From: DAORHV01 sp964513925
GTDB taxonomy: Bacteria; Patescibacteriota; Gracilibacteria; Peribacterales; Peribacteraceae
DNA: 64,000 nucleotides
Assembly: GCA_964513925.1 (NCBI GenBank)
Contig: CAZENR010000001.1
Coordinates: forward strand, 1 to 64,000
Reading direction: 5' to 3'
Below, one piece after another: positions 30,352 to 38,044 of this stretch (position 1 is the stretch's first letter; each line of letters opens with the position of its first letter). A program made the position numbers and the translations under genes. The notes beneath the pieces were generated by a model. The model was not told where the DNA came from, did no database searches, and worked only from the letters and a program-made list of their open reading frames with translations.

Positions 30352-32724
30352 TTACACCAGGTGCTGCTTGAGCTGTGCCACGACTTTGGCATGAAGCTTA
30401 TCGGTGTCGGCCTGCTGCAGCGTGCGCTCTGGCGAGCGGTAGACGAAGCGCAGCGTAATGCGCTTATCGTCGGCTTTCTCGGGGTGTTGGTACAGGTTCA
30501 CGATGCTTACGGATTCCAGCAGCGGGTCAATTGATTTCAGATGTCCCACGGCAGCGGCGTAATCACCTTTGGTTCCAAGCGGCAAGGTTTCGTCGTAGCT
30601 GATTGCCGGGAACAGCGGCAGCGGGGCGACGACAGGAACGCCGGCAGGCAATGCCAAGAGCGCATCCCAATCGATCACCGCGGCGGCGGCACGTGCCGGC
30701 AGGTCGCATGCGGCGCACAAGTTTGGGTGTAGCTCGGCGACAACGCCGATCGTTTTTCCTTTGCAGGACAGCTCGGCGCAGCGACCGGGGTGCATCCAGG
30801 GCAGTATGTCGTGCTTGCGGCGGGTTTCCACGCTGTATCCCATAACTCGACATGCGTACTGCACGTCGGCTTTTACCGTGAGCAGCGGATCGTCTTCCAG
30901 TGCAGTCGCGCGCTTGTCGGCAACCACAATGCAGCATTCGGACCATTCTCTTCCTTTGGCGTATACATGTCCGTACTCGTACACCTTTACACTTGCGTCG
31001 GTCGAGCGCAGTTGGCGTGCGGCCGTGTCGACAACGTTCGGCAGCAGGCTCATGCGCATGAGCGACACCTCCTCTCCGATAGGGTTTTCCAGGCCCACTG
31101 CCTGAGAGGCATCCAACGAGAATTTCGTCAGTTGCTGAGGGCTAGAAAATGCAAGATGCAGCAATTCCCAGTAGCGCAGTTCTTTCAATGCATCGCGCAG
31201 CGAATGTAATCGCGTGTCTCGAAGCGGCGGAGTAATATTGGCCGCCGGAACAATGGAGGCAATCTTGTTGTAGCCGTATACGCGCGCAACCTCCTCGACA
31301 ATATCTGCCTGCAATTTGATATCCGGGCGCCAGGCGGGCGGCGTAAGAGACAGGGTTTTCCCCGAGGCTTTTACCGTAAAGCCCAGATCGCCAAGAATCT
31401 CGCGAATGCGCTTAGGCTTCACGTCTTCGCCGATCAGCCGGATAATGCGTTCCTCGGGAATCTTCACAGGCTTTTTTGCCTGGTCCTTACCCCAACGAAC
31501 GTTGGAAGACGCTATGCGCCCTCCCGGGCAAAGCTCGCAAAACAACTGTGCAGCGCGCGCTAATCCGGCGACCGACGTGCAAATCTGTACGCCTTTTTCG
31601 TAGACCGTTGCGGCGTCGGTTCGGTGTCCGAGTGCAATGGCGGCACGGCGTACCGTCACCGGATCTGGAATGGCGGCCTGCAGGAAAATACGGCGCGTCT
31701 TTTCGGTGGTCGATGTGCGCAGGCCTCCCATGATGCCGAAGAGGTCGAAGATGCCTTCATCGTCGCTGATGATAATGGCTCCATCCGGCAGCGTGCGCGT
31801 TGCGCCGTCGAGCGTGGTGAGCTGCTCCCCCTTCTTGGAAAGCCGGACATGGATATCTCCGCGGAAGTCGTCGGCATCGAAGGCGTGCATCGGCATGCCC
31901 TGTTCCAACATGACGAAGTTCGTAATGTCGATAGGCAGGCTGATGGAACGAATTCCTCCCGATTCCAGGCGTGTCTTCATCCAATCTGGCGTCGTGCCTG
32001 GCGCATCGATTTCAATAACGCAGGCGTTGTAGAAGGGGATAAGCCCGTGCGTCTCGTCCAGCACGCCGAAGGCAGGTTTCGCTTTCAGAAACTTGGGAGT
32101 GGGAGTCTCTTTGCGCTTCTTCCATTTCGCCAGTCCGTGAGCCACTAACTCTCGTGCGACGCCCACATGTGAAAACAAGTCCGGTCGGTTAGTGATGGCG
32201 TGGTTATCGACATGGAAGATGACATCGGTCATACCCAACGCTTCGCGCATCGGCGTACCCACGGCGGCGCCAAGCGAGCCTATGTCCATGACTGGGCGCG
32301 CACCATCCTCGGGCTTGGGAGGGAAGCGATGAGTGAGTTCGAGTTCTTCTGCGGCACAAATCATGCCCTCGCTTCTTTCGCCGCGGATTTTTGCTGCCTG
32401 CAGCGTGACCAACTCGGTTCCGTGTCGCACCTGCGCACCGGTGTGAGCCAGTGCTACCAGCATGCCCTCGCGCAGGTTGGTGCCACCGCACACAATTGGC
32501 TTCTTTCCCTGCTCCGTCTCCACGTCGCAGAGCGACAACTTGTCCGCGCCAGGGTGCTTGCGCAGGTTAGTCACCTTGCCGACGACGCAGTGGCGCAGTA
32601 GCGCGCCCTGAATTTCTACATCATCTATTTCGCCCATGCCGGCCGTAAGCCGGTCGGCAATGGTTTGTGGATCGGTTTCGATCCACTCAACGAAATCCGA
32701 AAGCCAGTTCATCGAAATACGCAT
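30352..32724 (-). CDS. pheT: Phenylalanine-tRNA ligase beta subunit
   Basis: The 790-residue length and domain order are those of bacterial PheT: N-terminal MRISMNWLSDFVEW, EMAP-like tRNA-binding region (GKVTNLRKHPGADKLSLCDV), B3/B4 editing domain (NRPDLFSHVGVARELVAHG), B5, and the C-terminal ferredoxin-like anticodon-binding domain (ISYDETLPL to RITLRFVYRSPERTL). It forms a 2+2 tetramer with PheS; pheS is not adjacent. TAGGCT (32738..32733) ends 8 bases before the ATG, again leaderless in style. Confidence 0.96.
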   Translation of the reverse strand: MRISMNWLSDFVEWIETDPQTIADRLTAGMGEIDDVEIQGALLRHCVVGKVTNLRKHPGADKLSLCDVETEQGKKPIVCGGTNLREGMLVALAHTGAQVRHGTELVTLQAAKIRGERSEGMICAAEELELTHRFPPKPEDGARPVMDIGSLGAAVGTPMREALGMTDVIFHVDNHAITNRPDLFSHVGVARELVAHGLAKWKKRKETPTPKFLKAKPAFGVLDETHGLIPFYNACVIEIDAPGTTPDWMKTRLESGGIRSISLPIDITNFVMLEQGMPMHAFDADDFRGDIHVRLSKKGEQLTTLDGATRTLPDGAIIISDDEGIFDLFGIMGGLRTSTTEKTRRIFLQAAIPDPVTVRRAAIALGHRTDAATVYEKGVQICTSVAGLARAAQLFCELCPGGRIASSNVRWGKDQAKKPVKIPEERIIRLIGEDVKPKRIREILGDLGFTVKASGKTLSLTPPAWRPDIKLQADIVEEVARVYGYNKIASIVPAANITPPLRDTRLHSLRDALKELRYWELLHLAFSSPQQLTKFSLDASQAVGLENPIGEEVSLMRMSLLPNVVDTAARQLRSTDASVKVYEYGHVYAKGREWSECCIVVADKRATALEDDPLLTVKADVQYACRVMGYSVETRRKHDILPWMHPGRCAELSCKGKTIGVVAELHPNLCAACDLPARAAAAVIDWDALLALPAGVPVVAPLPLFPAISYDETLPLGTKGDYAAAVGHLKSIDPLLESVSIVNLYQHPEKADDKRITLRFVYRSPERTLQQADTDKLHAKVVAQLKQHLV

Positions 32725-32858
32725 GCTTTGACAGCCTACGCAAGAATGGGCGCCTGTGCCAGCCGAATGACGGTCGTTGCCATTGGCCGAATCTATTGTC
32801 TGCCCTCATGCCTTTAGGCAGGCAAATGGTATACTCCCTGTACTCTTCCCCGTTTTGC

Positions 32859-33119
32859 ATGAGCATCCTTTCCAAAAAGTCCAAGTCTTGCTGCTCCGTT
32901 CCTTGCACCGTGGTCAAGTGGGCAGTTGCCTTGCTACTCCTCATCGTCACCATCGCGTCGCTGGTCGGCATTTACCAGACCCACGTTGTTGCCGGCGGTG
33001 CGCAGTTCGGCTCTACATCCGGCTCGCTTGCCATTTTGGCTTTTGTAGCTTCCGTAGTGTCTTGGACTCGTCAAATGTGCAAGTGCATGGCGAAGGATTG
33101 CGAGGTTTGCGCCAAGTAA
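32859..33119 (+). CDS. Small cysteine-rich membrane protein, 86 aa
   Basis: The product has a basic cysteine-containing start (SILSKKSKSCCSVPCTVVKW), a membrane helix (AVALLLLIVTIASLVGIY), a second hydrophobic stretch (LAILAFVASVVSW) and a cysteine-rich tail (MCKCMAKDCEVCAK). The cysteines on both ends suggest metal binding or disulfides. TATACT (32830-32835) lies 23 bases before the ATG at 32859; an in-frame ATG at 32826 is before the box. Two hairpins follow the stop. Function unknown. Confidence 0.6.
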   Translation: MSILSKKSKSCCSVPCTVVKWAVALLLLIVTIASLVGIYQTHVVAGGAQFGSTSGSLAILAFVASVVSWTRQMCKCMAKDCEVCAK

Positions 33120-33136
33120 CCGGGTTGTTTCCGGTT
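33118..33136 (+). terminator. Hairpin at end of the cysteine-rich protein gene
   Basis: AACCGG and CCGGTT form a 6-bp stem around a seven-base loop that begins within the stop codon; CCAAAAA follows rather than a T-run. It may be an RNA 3' end structure. Confidence 0.35.
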
Positions 33137-33160
33137 CCAAAAATGCGTATCCTGGCGTCC

Positions 33161-33178
33161 CACGGTGTCCTCACCGTG
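33161..33178 (+). terminator. Hairpin upstream of tRNA-Ser
   Basis: CACGGTG and CACCGTG make a perfect 7-bp stem with a TCCT loop, followed by CATATCTTTT. It is likely a weak terminator separating the small membrane protein gene from the tRNA. Confidence 0.45.
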
Positions 33179-33196
33179 CATATCTTTTCACTTTAA

Positions 33197-33286
33197 GGAG
33201 AGGTCGCATAGTGGCCTAGTGCGCTCGCTTGGAAAGCGAGTAGACCTGAAAGGGTCTCGGGAGTTCGAATCTCCCCCTCTCCGCCA
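33197..33286 (+). tRNA. tRNA-Ser(GGA)
   Basis: GGAGAGG (33197-33203) pairs with CCTCTCC (33276-33282); discriminator G and an encoded CCA follow. The anticodon stem CTCGC/GCGAG encloses TTGGAAA with anticodon GGA (33231-33233), reading UCC/UCU. The long variable arm and the T-arm with GTTCGAATC confirm a class II serine tRNA. Confidence 0.95.
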
Positions 33287-33309
33287 TGTCGTCTAAGGCC
33301 GGACGACAT
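33286..33309 (+). terminator. Hairpin directly after tRNA-Ser
   Basis: ATGTCGTC and GACGACAT form an 8-bp stem with an eight-base loop starting at the last base of CCA. It lacks a T-run, so it may be a processing or weak termination structure. Confidence 0.4.
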
Positions 33310-33404
33310 ATATAACGATTTGCGGCATTCCACTTCCCCTGACAAGCGCCAATGGCGTGCAGTCGGTAGTTCGGCGCTATACTGGTGCGCACGAAGTTTC
33401 CTAC

Positions 33405-35237
33405 ATGCACACTCGCAAAGCCGCTACCGGGAGAGAGCGTCGCAACGTATCTCTGCGTTCTGGAAGCAGTGCGGCATGGGTGGATTTCGGTTTGTTTACA
33501 TTGGGGACGTTGCTTGTGGTGCTGTTTTTGCATTTCACCGCGCCGCGCATAGGACTGGTTTCCTATCATTTTGCTGATTTGCCAACCAAGCATGCGCAAC
33601 TTCCATTGTTAGTGGAAACGGTGGCACCCAAGCTCTACGTGCGAGTTCCTATCGCCCTTACGCATTTTTCTCCACGCAGCTTCCTCATTAAGCCGGACGA
33701 TTGCATTGAAACTTTCAAGATCAATGCGGTCATATTGCCTCCAAAGCTTGCAAATTTCTGCGACTACGACGAAGGAAAGATCGTGCATCTGGGCGGTTTT
33801 CTGCAAACAGGAGAAAACGTGCTCGAATTTCAGATCCGTGACGATGGTGGCAAAGGCGGTCTGAACATTACGGTCGCCGCCAATGATCCGCTCAGAATCG
33901 GGGCGCTGACGATCTTTGCCATTCTTTTTCTCTGGTATGCCGGCACACTCATTGGCCACCTTCGCATTCCGCGGCAGCACTACGCACTTGCCTGGGTGTT
34001 CATAGGGGGGGCGCTACTGAGAGTGTTATACGTGTTATCCACTCCGTACAGGACGCGCAGTTACGATGTCGATGGCCACCTAGACTACATTCGATTCGTT
34101 CACGATCACTGGCGTATTCCGCTCGCAAGCAACGGCTGGGAATTCCATCAGCCTCCATTGTATTACTGGCTCTGTGCTCTGTGGGTACGTGTACAGGAAA
34201 TCTTCGGGCGCACGTTGCTACGCATCTACATTGATTTGCAGGCACAGGCCTTGCTGTACTCCATCCTCACATTGCTCGTATGCATCTGGATGGCCATTTT
34301 GCTCTTTCCTAAGGCCAAATCGCGTAAATGGTCCGATGTGCTTTTTGCGTCCATAACCTGCTGCCTGCCGGCATTCGTCATGTTCGCTTCGCGCATTACC
34401 AATGAGTCGTTGTATCAACTCTTTGTGTTCCTCGGCTTCGCATGCCTGCTAGCGTGGTGGAACAACGGTACTGGGCGCATGTGGGGCTTGGCGCTCACGA
34501 GCATCATTCTCGCTGCGCTATGCAAAATAAGCGCAGTGGCGCTGCTGCCAGTAGCGGGCTTGTGTTTACTGTGTCATCCAGCACTTTCATGGCGCCGGAA
34601 GTTCCGCCAGGCAGCCGCAGCCGCCCTGCTGCTTTGCACGCTCTTTGCGTGGTATCCCGCCTATCGTTTTACCGAGAGCAACCTGTCCAAGACCATGACG
34701 CTTGGCAACAAGGATATGAATCCGGATTTGCTGGTGCCACGCACACCGTCGGCATACCTGATATTCAACCCTGTCGAGATTGCCAAATTACCCTTCAACG
34801 ATACGTGGAGCGAGCACTATCGCCGTCGCTATTTCTTGGAGTTCTTCTTCAAGTCATCGCATTTTGGAGAGTTTCGATTTGAAAAAATCTACCCGCTGGG
34901 CTCTGCTCTTGTTGTCTTTGCCATGCTTCTACTGCCTGCATTGCTGTGGGGCCTCTTGTCCGATATGCGTCGGCGCTTCCTTGCAAGCATGCCGATTTGG
35001 TCAACGTCTGTCGTGCTGCTCGCGGCTGCCATCGCCTATCCAACACTATTTCCTTATGCGCCAAATCAGGACTTTAGGTTTTCAATACTGCTAGTAGTTC
35101 CGTTAGCGTATTACGTCATCCGCGGTTGGCAGGAGTTCCCCACGGTGCTGCGCCGCGCCACTATGGGAGCGCTGCTGTGCTGGATGATCAGCGTGGTGGC
35201 ATTCTTTGTGGCGCTGTACATGCGTTTGAATATCTAA
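33405..35237 (+). CDS. GT-C family membrane glycosyltransferase (GT39/ArnT-like)
   Basis: The 610-residue protein has one N-terminal helix, an extracytoplasmic beta domain of about 150 residues (KLYVRVPIALTHFSP, NVLEFQIRDDGGKGGLNI), and then about ten membrane helices. The first loop of the membrane part carries DVDGHLDYIRFVHDHWRIP and FHQPPLYYWLCALW, the acidic-loop and QPPLYY pattern of GT39-type enzymes that use polyprenyl-phosphate sugars. It therefore probably glycosylates envelope material. ATG 33405 follows TATACT (33378-33383) by 21 bases. A strong palindromic terminator follows. Confidence 0.8.
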   Translation: MHTRKAATGRERRNVSLRSGSSAAWVDFGLFTLGTLLVVLFLHFTAPRIGLVSYHFADLPTKHAQLPLLVETVAPKLYVRVPIALTHFSPRSFLIKPDDCIETFKINAVILPPKLANFCDYDEGKIVHLGGFLQTGENVLEFQIRDDGGKGGLNITVAANDPLRIGALTIFAILFLWYAGTLIGHLRIPRQHYALAWVFIGGALLRVLYVLSTPYRTRSYDVDGHLDYIRFVHDHWRIPLASNGWEFHQPPLYYWLCALWVRVQEIFGRTLLRIYIDLQAQALLYSILTLLVCIWMAILLFPKAKSRKWSDVLFASITCCLPAFVMFASRITNESLYQLFVFLGFACLLAWWNNGTGRMWGLALTSIILAALCKISAVALLPVAGLCLLCHPALSWRRKFRQAAAAALLLCTLFAWYPAYRFTESNLSKTMTLGNKDMNPDLLVPRTPSAYLIFNPVEIAKLPFNDTWSEHYRRRYFLEFFFKSSHFGEFRFEKIYPLGSALVVFAMLLLPALLWGLLSDMRRRFLASMPIWSTSVVLLAAAIAYPTLFPYAPNQDFRFSILLVVPLAYYVIRGWQEFPTVLRRATMGALLCWMISVVAFFVALYMRLNI

Positions 35238-35262
35238 AAAGCCGGTCGTACGACCGGCTTTT
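35237..35262. terminator. Bidirectional Rho-independent terminator
   Basis: AAAAGCCGGTCG-TA-CGACCGGCTTTT is a perfect 12-bp inverted repeat with A-run and T-run on its ends. It serves the glycosyltransferase gene from the left and the DUF4383 gene from the right. Confidence 0.9.
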
Positions 35263-35284
35263 GTAGTCGCATGATTGCGTACAC

Positions 35285-35644
35285 TTACTTTTTGCTGCCA
35301 AAACCGACTGCAAGACACACAACTGCAATTGCGACGTGGAGGTAGTTGTCCTCGGCGTTCACATGCATCAGGCCGAATACATCGCCACCCATGGCAAAGC
35401 CGATAATTGCTACCAGGCCGTAGACCAAACCGAACAAAATTAAGTACATGCGGGCATAGGCATGGCCACTGCTTGCCGACCACAGCGCAATGACGCCGCT
35501 GAGGATGTGAATGACGTTGTGCAGAGCGTTCACTTCGAACAAGCCCAGCAGGAGGCCGTTTTGAGCCATGAAGAATCCGGCGATACCGACGACAGTCAGT
35601 ACGGCACCGAGAACGTACGTAAGGGGTTTGACCAGCATGGTCAT
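35285..35644 (-). CDS. DUF4383-like membrane protein, 119 aa
   Basis: Four hydrophobic helices are visible (PLTYVLGAVLTVVGIAGFF, NVIHILSGVIALWSA, YLILFGLVYGLVAIIGFAMG, HVAIAVVCLAVGFG). The NALHNVIHILSGVIAL motif and the ending DNYLHVAIAV match DUF4383 proteins, small membrane proteins of unknown role. The start is ATG 35644 or 35638; a longer frame to 35692 adds a proline-rich segment with no support. It is separated from rpmB upstream by about 95 bases. Confidence 0.7.
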   Translation of the reverse strand: MTMLVKPLTYVLGAVLTVVGIAGFFMAQNGLLLGLFEVNALHNVIHILSGVIALWSASSGHAYARMYLILFGLVYGLVAIIGFAMGGDVFGLMHVNAEDNYLHVAIAVVCLAVGFGSKK

Positions 35645-35739
35645 AGGAAGGGTGGGGAAAGGGAGAAATTTCGACAATGGTACCACTTTCAAAAAATCCA
35701 GGTCTACGTGAAAAGACCATATTTCTTACGGGAGGCGAA

Positions 35740-35943
35740 TTAACGTCCAGCCTGCAAACGCTTTGCGAGCGTGCGCAGGTAGCTGGTCGACACCTTCATC
35801 GTGCGGTACGTACCCGTCTTGGGGTCGTAGACGCGCTTCTTCTGAATATTTGCCTTGAAGGAGCGCTTGGTAGCGCGCATCGAGTGGCTTCGGCGGTTAC
35901 CCACCGATCGCTTCTTGCCGGTCATGGCGCACATGCGTGGCAT
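35740..35943 (-). CDS. rpmB: 50S ribosomal protein L28 (bL28)
   Basis: The 67-residue product begins MPRMCAMTGKKRSVGNRRSHS, the L28 start with its CxxTGK motif, and continues FKANIQKKRVYD and the TLAKR end. L28 is a large-subunit protein needed for late assembly. The first 47 bases overlap the 3' end of the glycosyltransferase gene in another frame, so it depends on the internal promoter at 35955-35983. Confidence 0.95.
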   Translation of the reverse strand: MPRMCAMTGKKRSVGNRRSHSMRATKRSFKANIQKKRVYDPKTGTYRTMKVSTSYLRTLAKRLQAGR

Positions 35944-36946
35944 GAGTGGCGGCCACTGTAGCGGTGCCGGAGCCCGTGGTCAACACTCTTTCTCGGGCTG
36001 CTGCCTCCAACAACCCGGCAAATTCCGAAAGTGACATGCCTGGGATGTATTCAAGACCGAGTTCCAGCCCCAGCTGCTGCGCTATAATTTGCGGAGAAAG
36101 GCGTGCGGCCAAATGACCGTACTTCTGGGGCGGAAGGGTGATGGGGTCGTCTACGACATGCTGTGATGAACCTGGTATGACATATTCCGCGTACTGCAGC
36201 GCCCAGCGCCGTACGTCGGTAGCCGTTTCCAGTTTTCCTGCACGCAAATCCGTGTACATATCGCGCCAATGGAAGCAGTCGTTTGGCTCGCGCGAACGTA
36301 CAAGGTATTCGCGAATCCAGCACAAAGCTTTGGACTGAAGTTGGTGCACCGAACGAATCGGGAAGTGTGCAAGCGTGAGAGATCCTGCCGTCTTTTCTGG
36401 GGCCTCCGCTCCTTCGATCCGGTAGCGATGATTTCCTTGGGACAGGCGACCCCCAAGCAACTGGCAGGGGATAGCGATTGTTTTTATAGCTGGGAACGGG
36501 TCGCCAGCGACGCGGCACGGGCAAGCTGCAATACCCGTAGTGCTTGTTTCTGCGCCTTCCGACGGCGCATACATGCGCATACTTGCGGTCGTGACGCAGT
36601 CTGTGGGGAGCGCCTCAACGGCAGTACGCGTGTCGATGCCGTTTGTAGTCACGAGAAATTCATCGGCATCTAGCGGTATCACCCGTGCCACGCTTGGCTC
36701 ATGCCGCACCTCATGCAGCAAATCTTTCATCATACCCGATTGGCCGTACGGTGTGTGTTCCAGCCAGCGAATGTCCAATGGCAATCCTTCCGCCTGCAGC
36801 AAGCGCAGAATATCGCCAGTTGCATCCACGCTACGGTGCAGCACCAGCACCATGCGGTCGGCAAAACCAAGCGTGTGTCGAACGAAGTGCTCGATGATGT
36901 CTGCCTCGTTTTGCACGCACCCGATGACTATGGTTTTCCCAGCCAT
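35897..36946 (-). CDS. Glycosyltransferase family 2-like protein (Glyco_tranf_2_4 type)
   Basis: The N-terminus TIVIGCVQNEADIIEHFVRHT and the following HRSVDATGDILRLL are typical of the GT2-like group that acts on polysaccharides (NEADIIEHFVRHHL pattern). A metal/nucleotide-binding acidic motif PLDADEFLV lies near residue 93. The C-terminal half contains HFPIRSVHQLQSKAL, also usual in this group. At 349 residues it is soluble. TAGCAT (36958..36953) ends exactly 6 bases before the ATG. The 3' end overlaps rpmB by 47 bases. Confidence 0.82.
   Translation of the reverse strand: MAGKTIVIGCVQNEADIIEHFVRHTLGFADRMVLVLHRSVDATGDILRLLQAEGLPLDIRWLEHTPYGQSGMMKDLLHEVRHEPSVARVIPLDADEFLVTTNGIDTRTAVEALPTDCVTTASMRMYAPSEGAETSTTGIAACPCRVAGDPFPAIKTIAIPCQLLGGRLSQGNHRYRIEGAEAPEKTAGSLTLAHFPIRSVHQLQSKALCWIREYLVRSREPNDCFHWRDMYTDLRAGKLETATDVRRWALQYAEYVIPGSSQHVVDDPITLPPQKYGHLAARLSPQIIAQQLGLELGLEYIPGMSLSEFAGLLEAAARERVLTTGSGTATVAATHATHVRHDRQEAIGG
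35955..35983 (-). promoter_or_regulatory. rpmB promoter inside the upstream gene
   Basis: TTGACC (35983..35978) and TACAGT (35960..35955) are 17 bp apart, and the rpmB ATG follows 11 bases later. The promoter lies within the last codons of the glycosyltransferase gene. Geometry is identical to that of rpmH. Confidence 0.7.
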
Positions 36947-37002
36947 GGACGCATGCTAACACGTGTTTCCTTTTCCGGGCTTTTCTCCTGTATTCTCGCG
37001 GC

Positions 37003-37680
37003 ATGGGAAGCCTCTTACCAGATCCGCCGTTCATCATCGCCGTACTTGTTGCGCTTACCTTTCACGAATATGCCCACGGTTGGGTTGCGTACCAACTGGG
37101 CGACCCTACCGCCAAGTATGAAGGGCGTCTGACGCTCAACCCCATCGCGCACATCGATCCCATTGGCGCGCTCATGTTCGTGTTGGTGCATTTCGGCTGG
37201 GGGAAGCCTGTTCCGGTGAACCCGCGATACTTTAAGCATTACCGCCGCGATACTGCGCTGGTGTCCATCGCCGGCCCGGTGTCGAATTTGTTGCTGGCGT
37301 TCCTCTCATTCTTTCTCCTGCTACTACTCGTGCCGCGCAACGCCGCGTTCGCCGATGCCGTGGGTGTGCTTGGAGCGGTGCGTGCGGCAAGTCCGTCGTT
37401 GCAATTTATCGTAGAAGTACTCTCGGCGTCGGTATTTGTAAATTTAGGGCTCATGGCATTCAACTTGTTGCCCATTCCTCCGCTGGACGGCTCCAAGATT
37501 CTGGCGGCGTTCGTGCCGCTTCGATATCAAGACGCGTATGACCAGTACATGCAACAAGGCATGTATCTGCTGCTAGCCTTGCTGGTGCTGGAGCGCATGT
37601 TCAACACACCCATTCTGTTGGCGTGGATTTATGCAATTATCAATCCCATGCTGCAGCTGATGATAGCTATCGCCGGCTAA
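37003..37680 (+). CDS. Site-2 protease-like M50 membrane metalloprotease
   Basis: HEYAH (His21-His25) in the first helix and NLLPIPPLDGSK in the penultimate part form the zinc site of M50 proteases of the Rv0359/YwhC subgroup, which are short (225 residues here), with no PDZ domain. Six hydrophobic segments fit this. These enzymes cleave membrane proteins inside the bilayer. TATTCT (36991-36996) ends exactly 6 bases before the ATG. csaA follows after 12 bases. Confidence 0.92.
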   Translation: MGSLLPDPPFIIAVLVALTFHEYAHGWVAYQLGDPTAKYEGRLTLNPIAHIDPIGALMFVLVHFGWGKPVPVNPRYFKHYRRDTALVSIAGPVSNLLLAFLSFFLLLLLVPRNAAFADAVGVLGAVRAASPSLQFIVEVLSASVFVNLGLMAFNLLPIPPLDGSKILAAFVPLRYQDAYDQYMQQGMYLLLALLVLERMFNTPILLAWIYAIINPMLQLMIAIAG

Positions 37681-37692
37681 CCTCTCACGCCT

Positions 37693-38031
37693 ATGGACAT
37701 CATTTCATTTCAAGATTTTCTCAAAGTAGAGCTGCGTGCCGGCAAAGTCGTCGAAGTGCTCGACTTTCCAGAGGCGCGCAAGCCGGCGTACAAATTAACG
37801 ATAGACTTCGGCCCAGAAATCGGGATCAAGAAATCTTCGGCGCAGATCACCAAACACTATACGAAGGAGCAGCTGCTTGGACGCATGGTCATGGCGGTGG
37901 TGAATTTTCCGCCAAAGCAGATAGGGCCATTCATGTCGGAATGTCTCACGGTTGGCGTTCACGATGCGAACGGCGATGTGGTGCTCGTGGGGCTGGATCA
38001 GCCCGTGCCATTGGGTGCGAAACTACTCTAG
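37693..38031 (+). CDS. csaA: CsaA-like tRNA-binding domain protein
   Basis: The 112-residue protein is a stand-alone EMAPII-like OB domain: FLKVELRAGKVVEVLDFPEARKP, IGIKKSSAQITKHYT, MVMAVVNFPPKQIGPFMSECL. It matches CsaA, described as a dimeric chaperone-like protein with tRNA-binding fold. It lies 12 bases after the M50 gene without a promoter of its own, so the two share a transcript. Confidence 0.93.
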   Translation: MDIISFQDFLKVELRAGKVVEVLDFPEARKPAYKLTIDFGPEIGIKKSSAQITKHYTKEQLLGRMVMAVVNFPPKQIGPFMSECLTVGVHDANGDVVLVGLDQPVPLGAKLL

Positions 38032-38044
38032 TACCTCGGGTTTG

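Noticed and set aside
33194..33203. AAGGAGAGG as a Shine-Dalgarno site
   Set aside because: It is the 5' acceptor strand of tRNA-Ser; no start codon follows.
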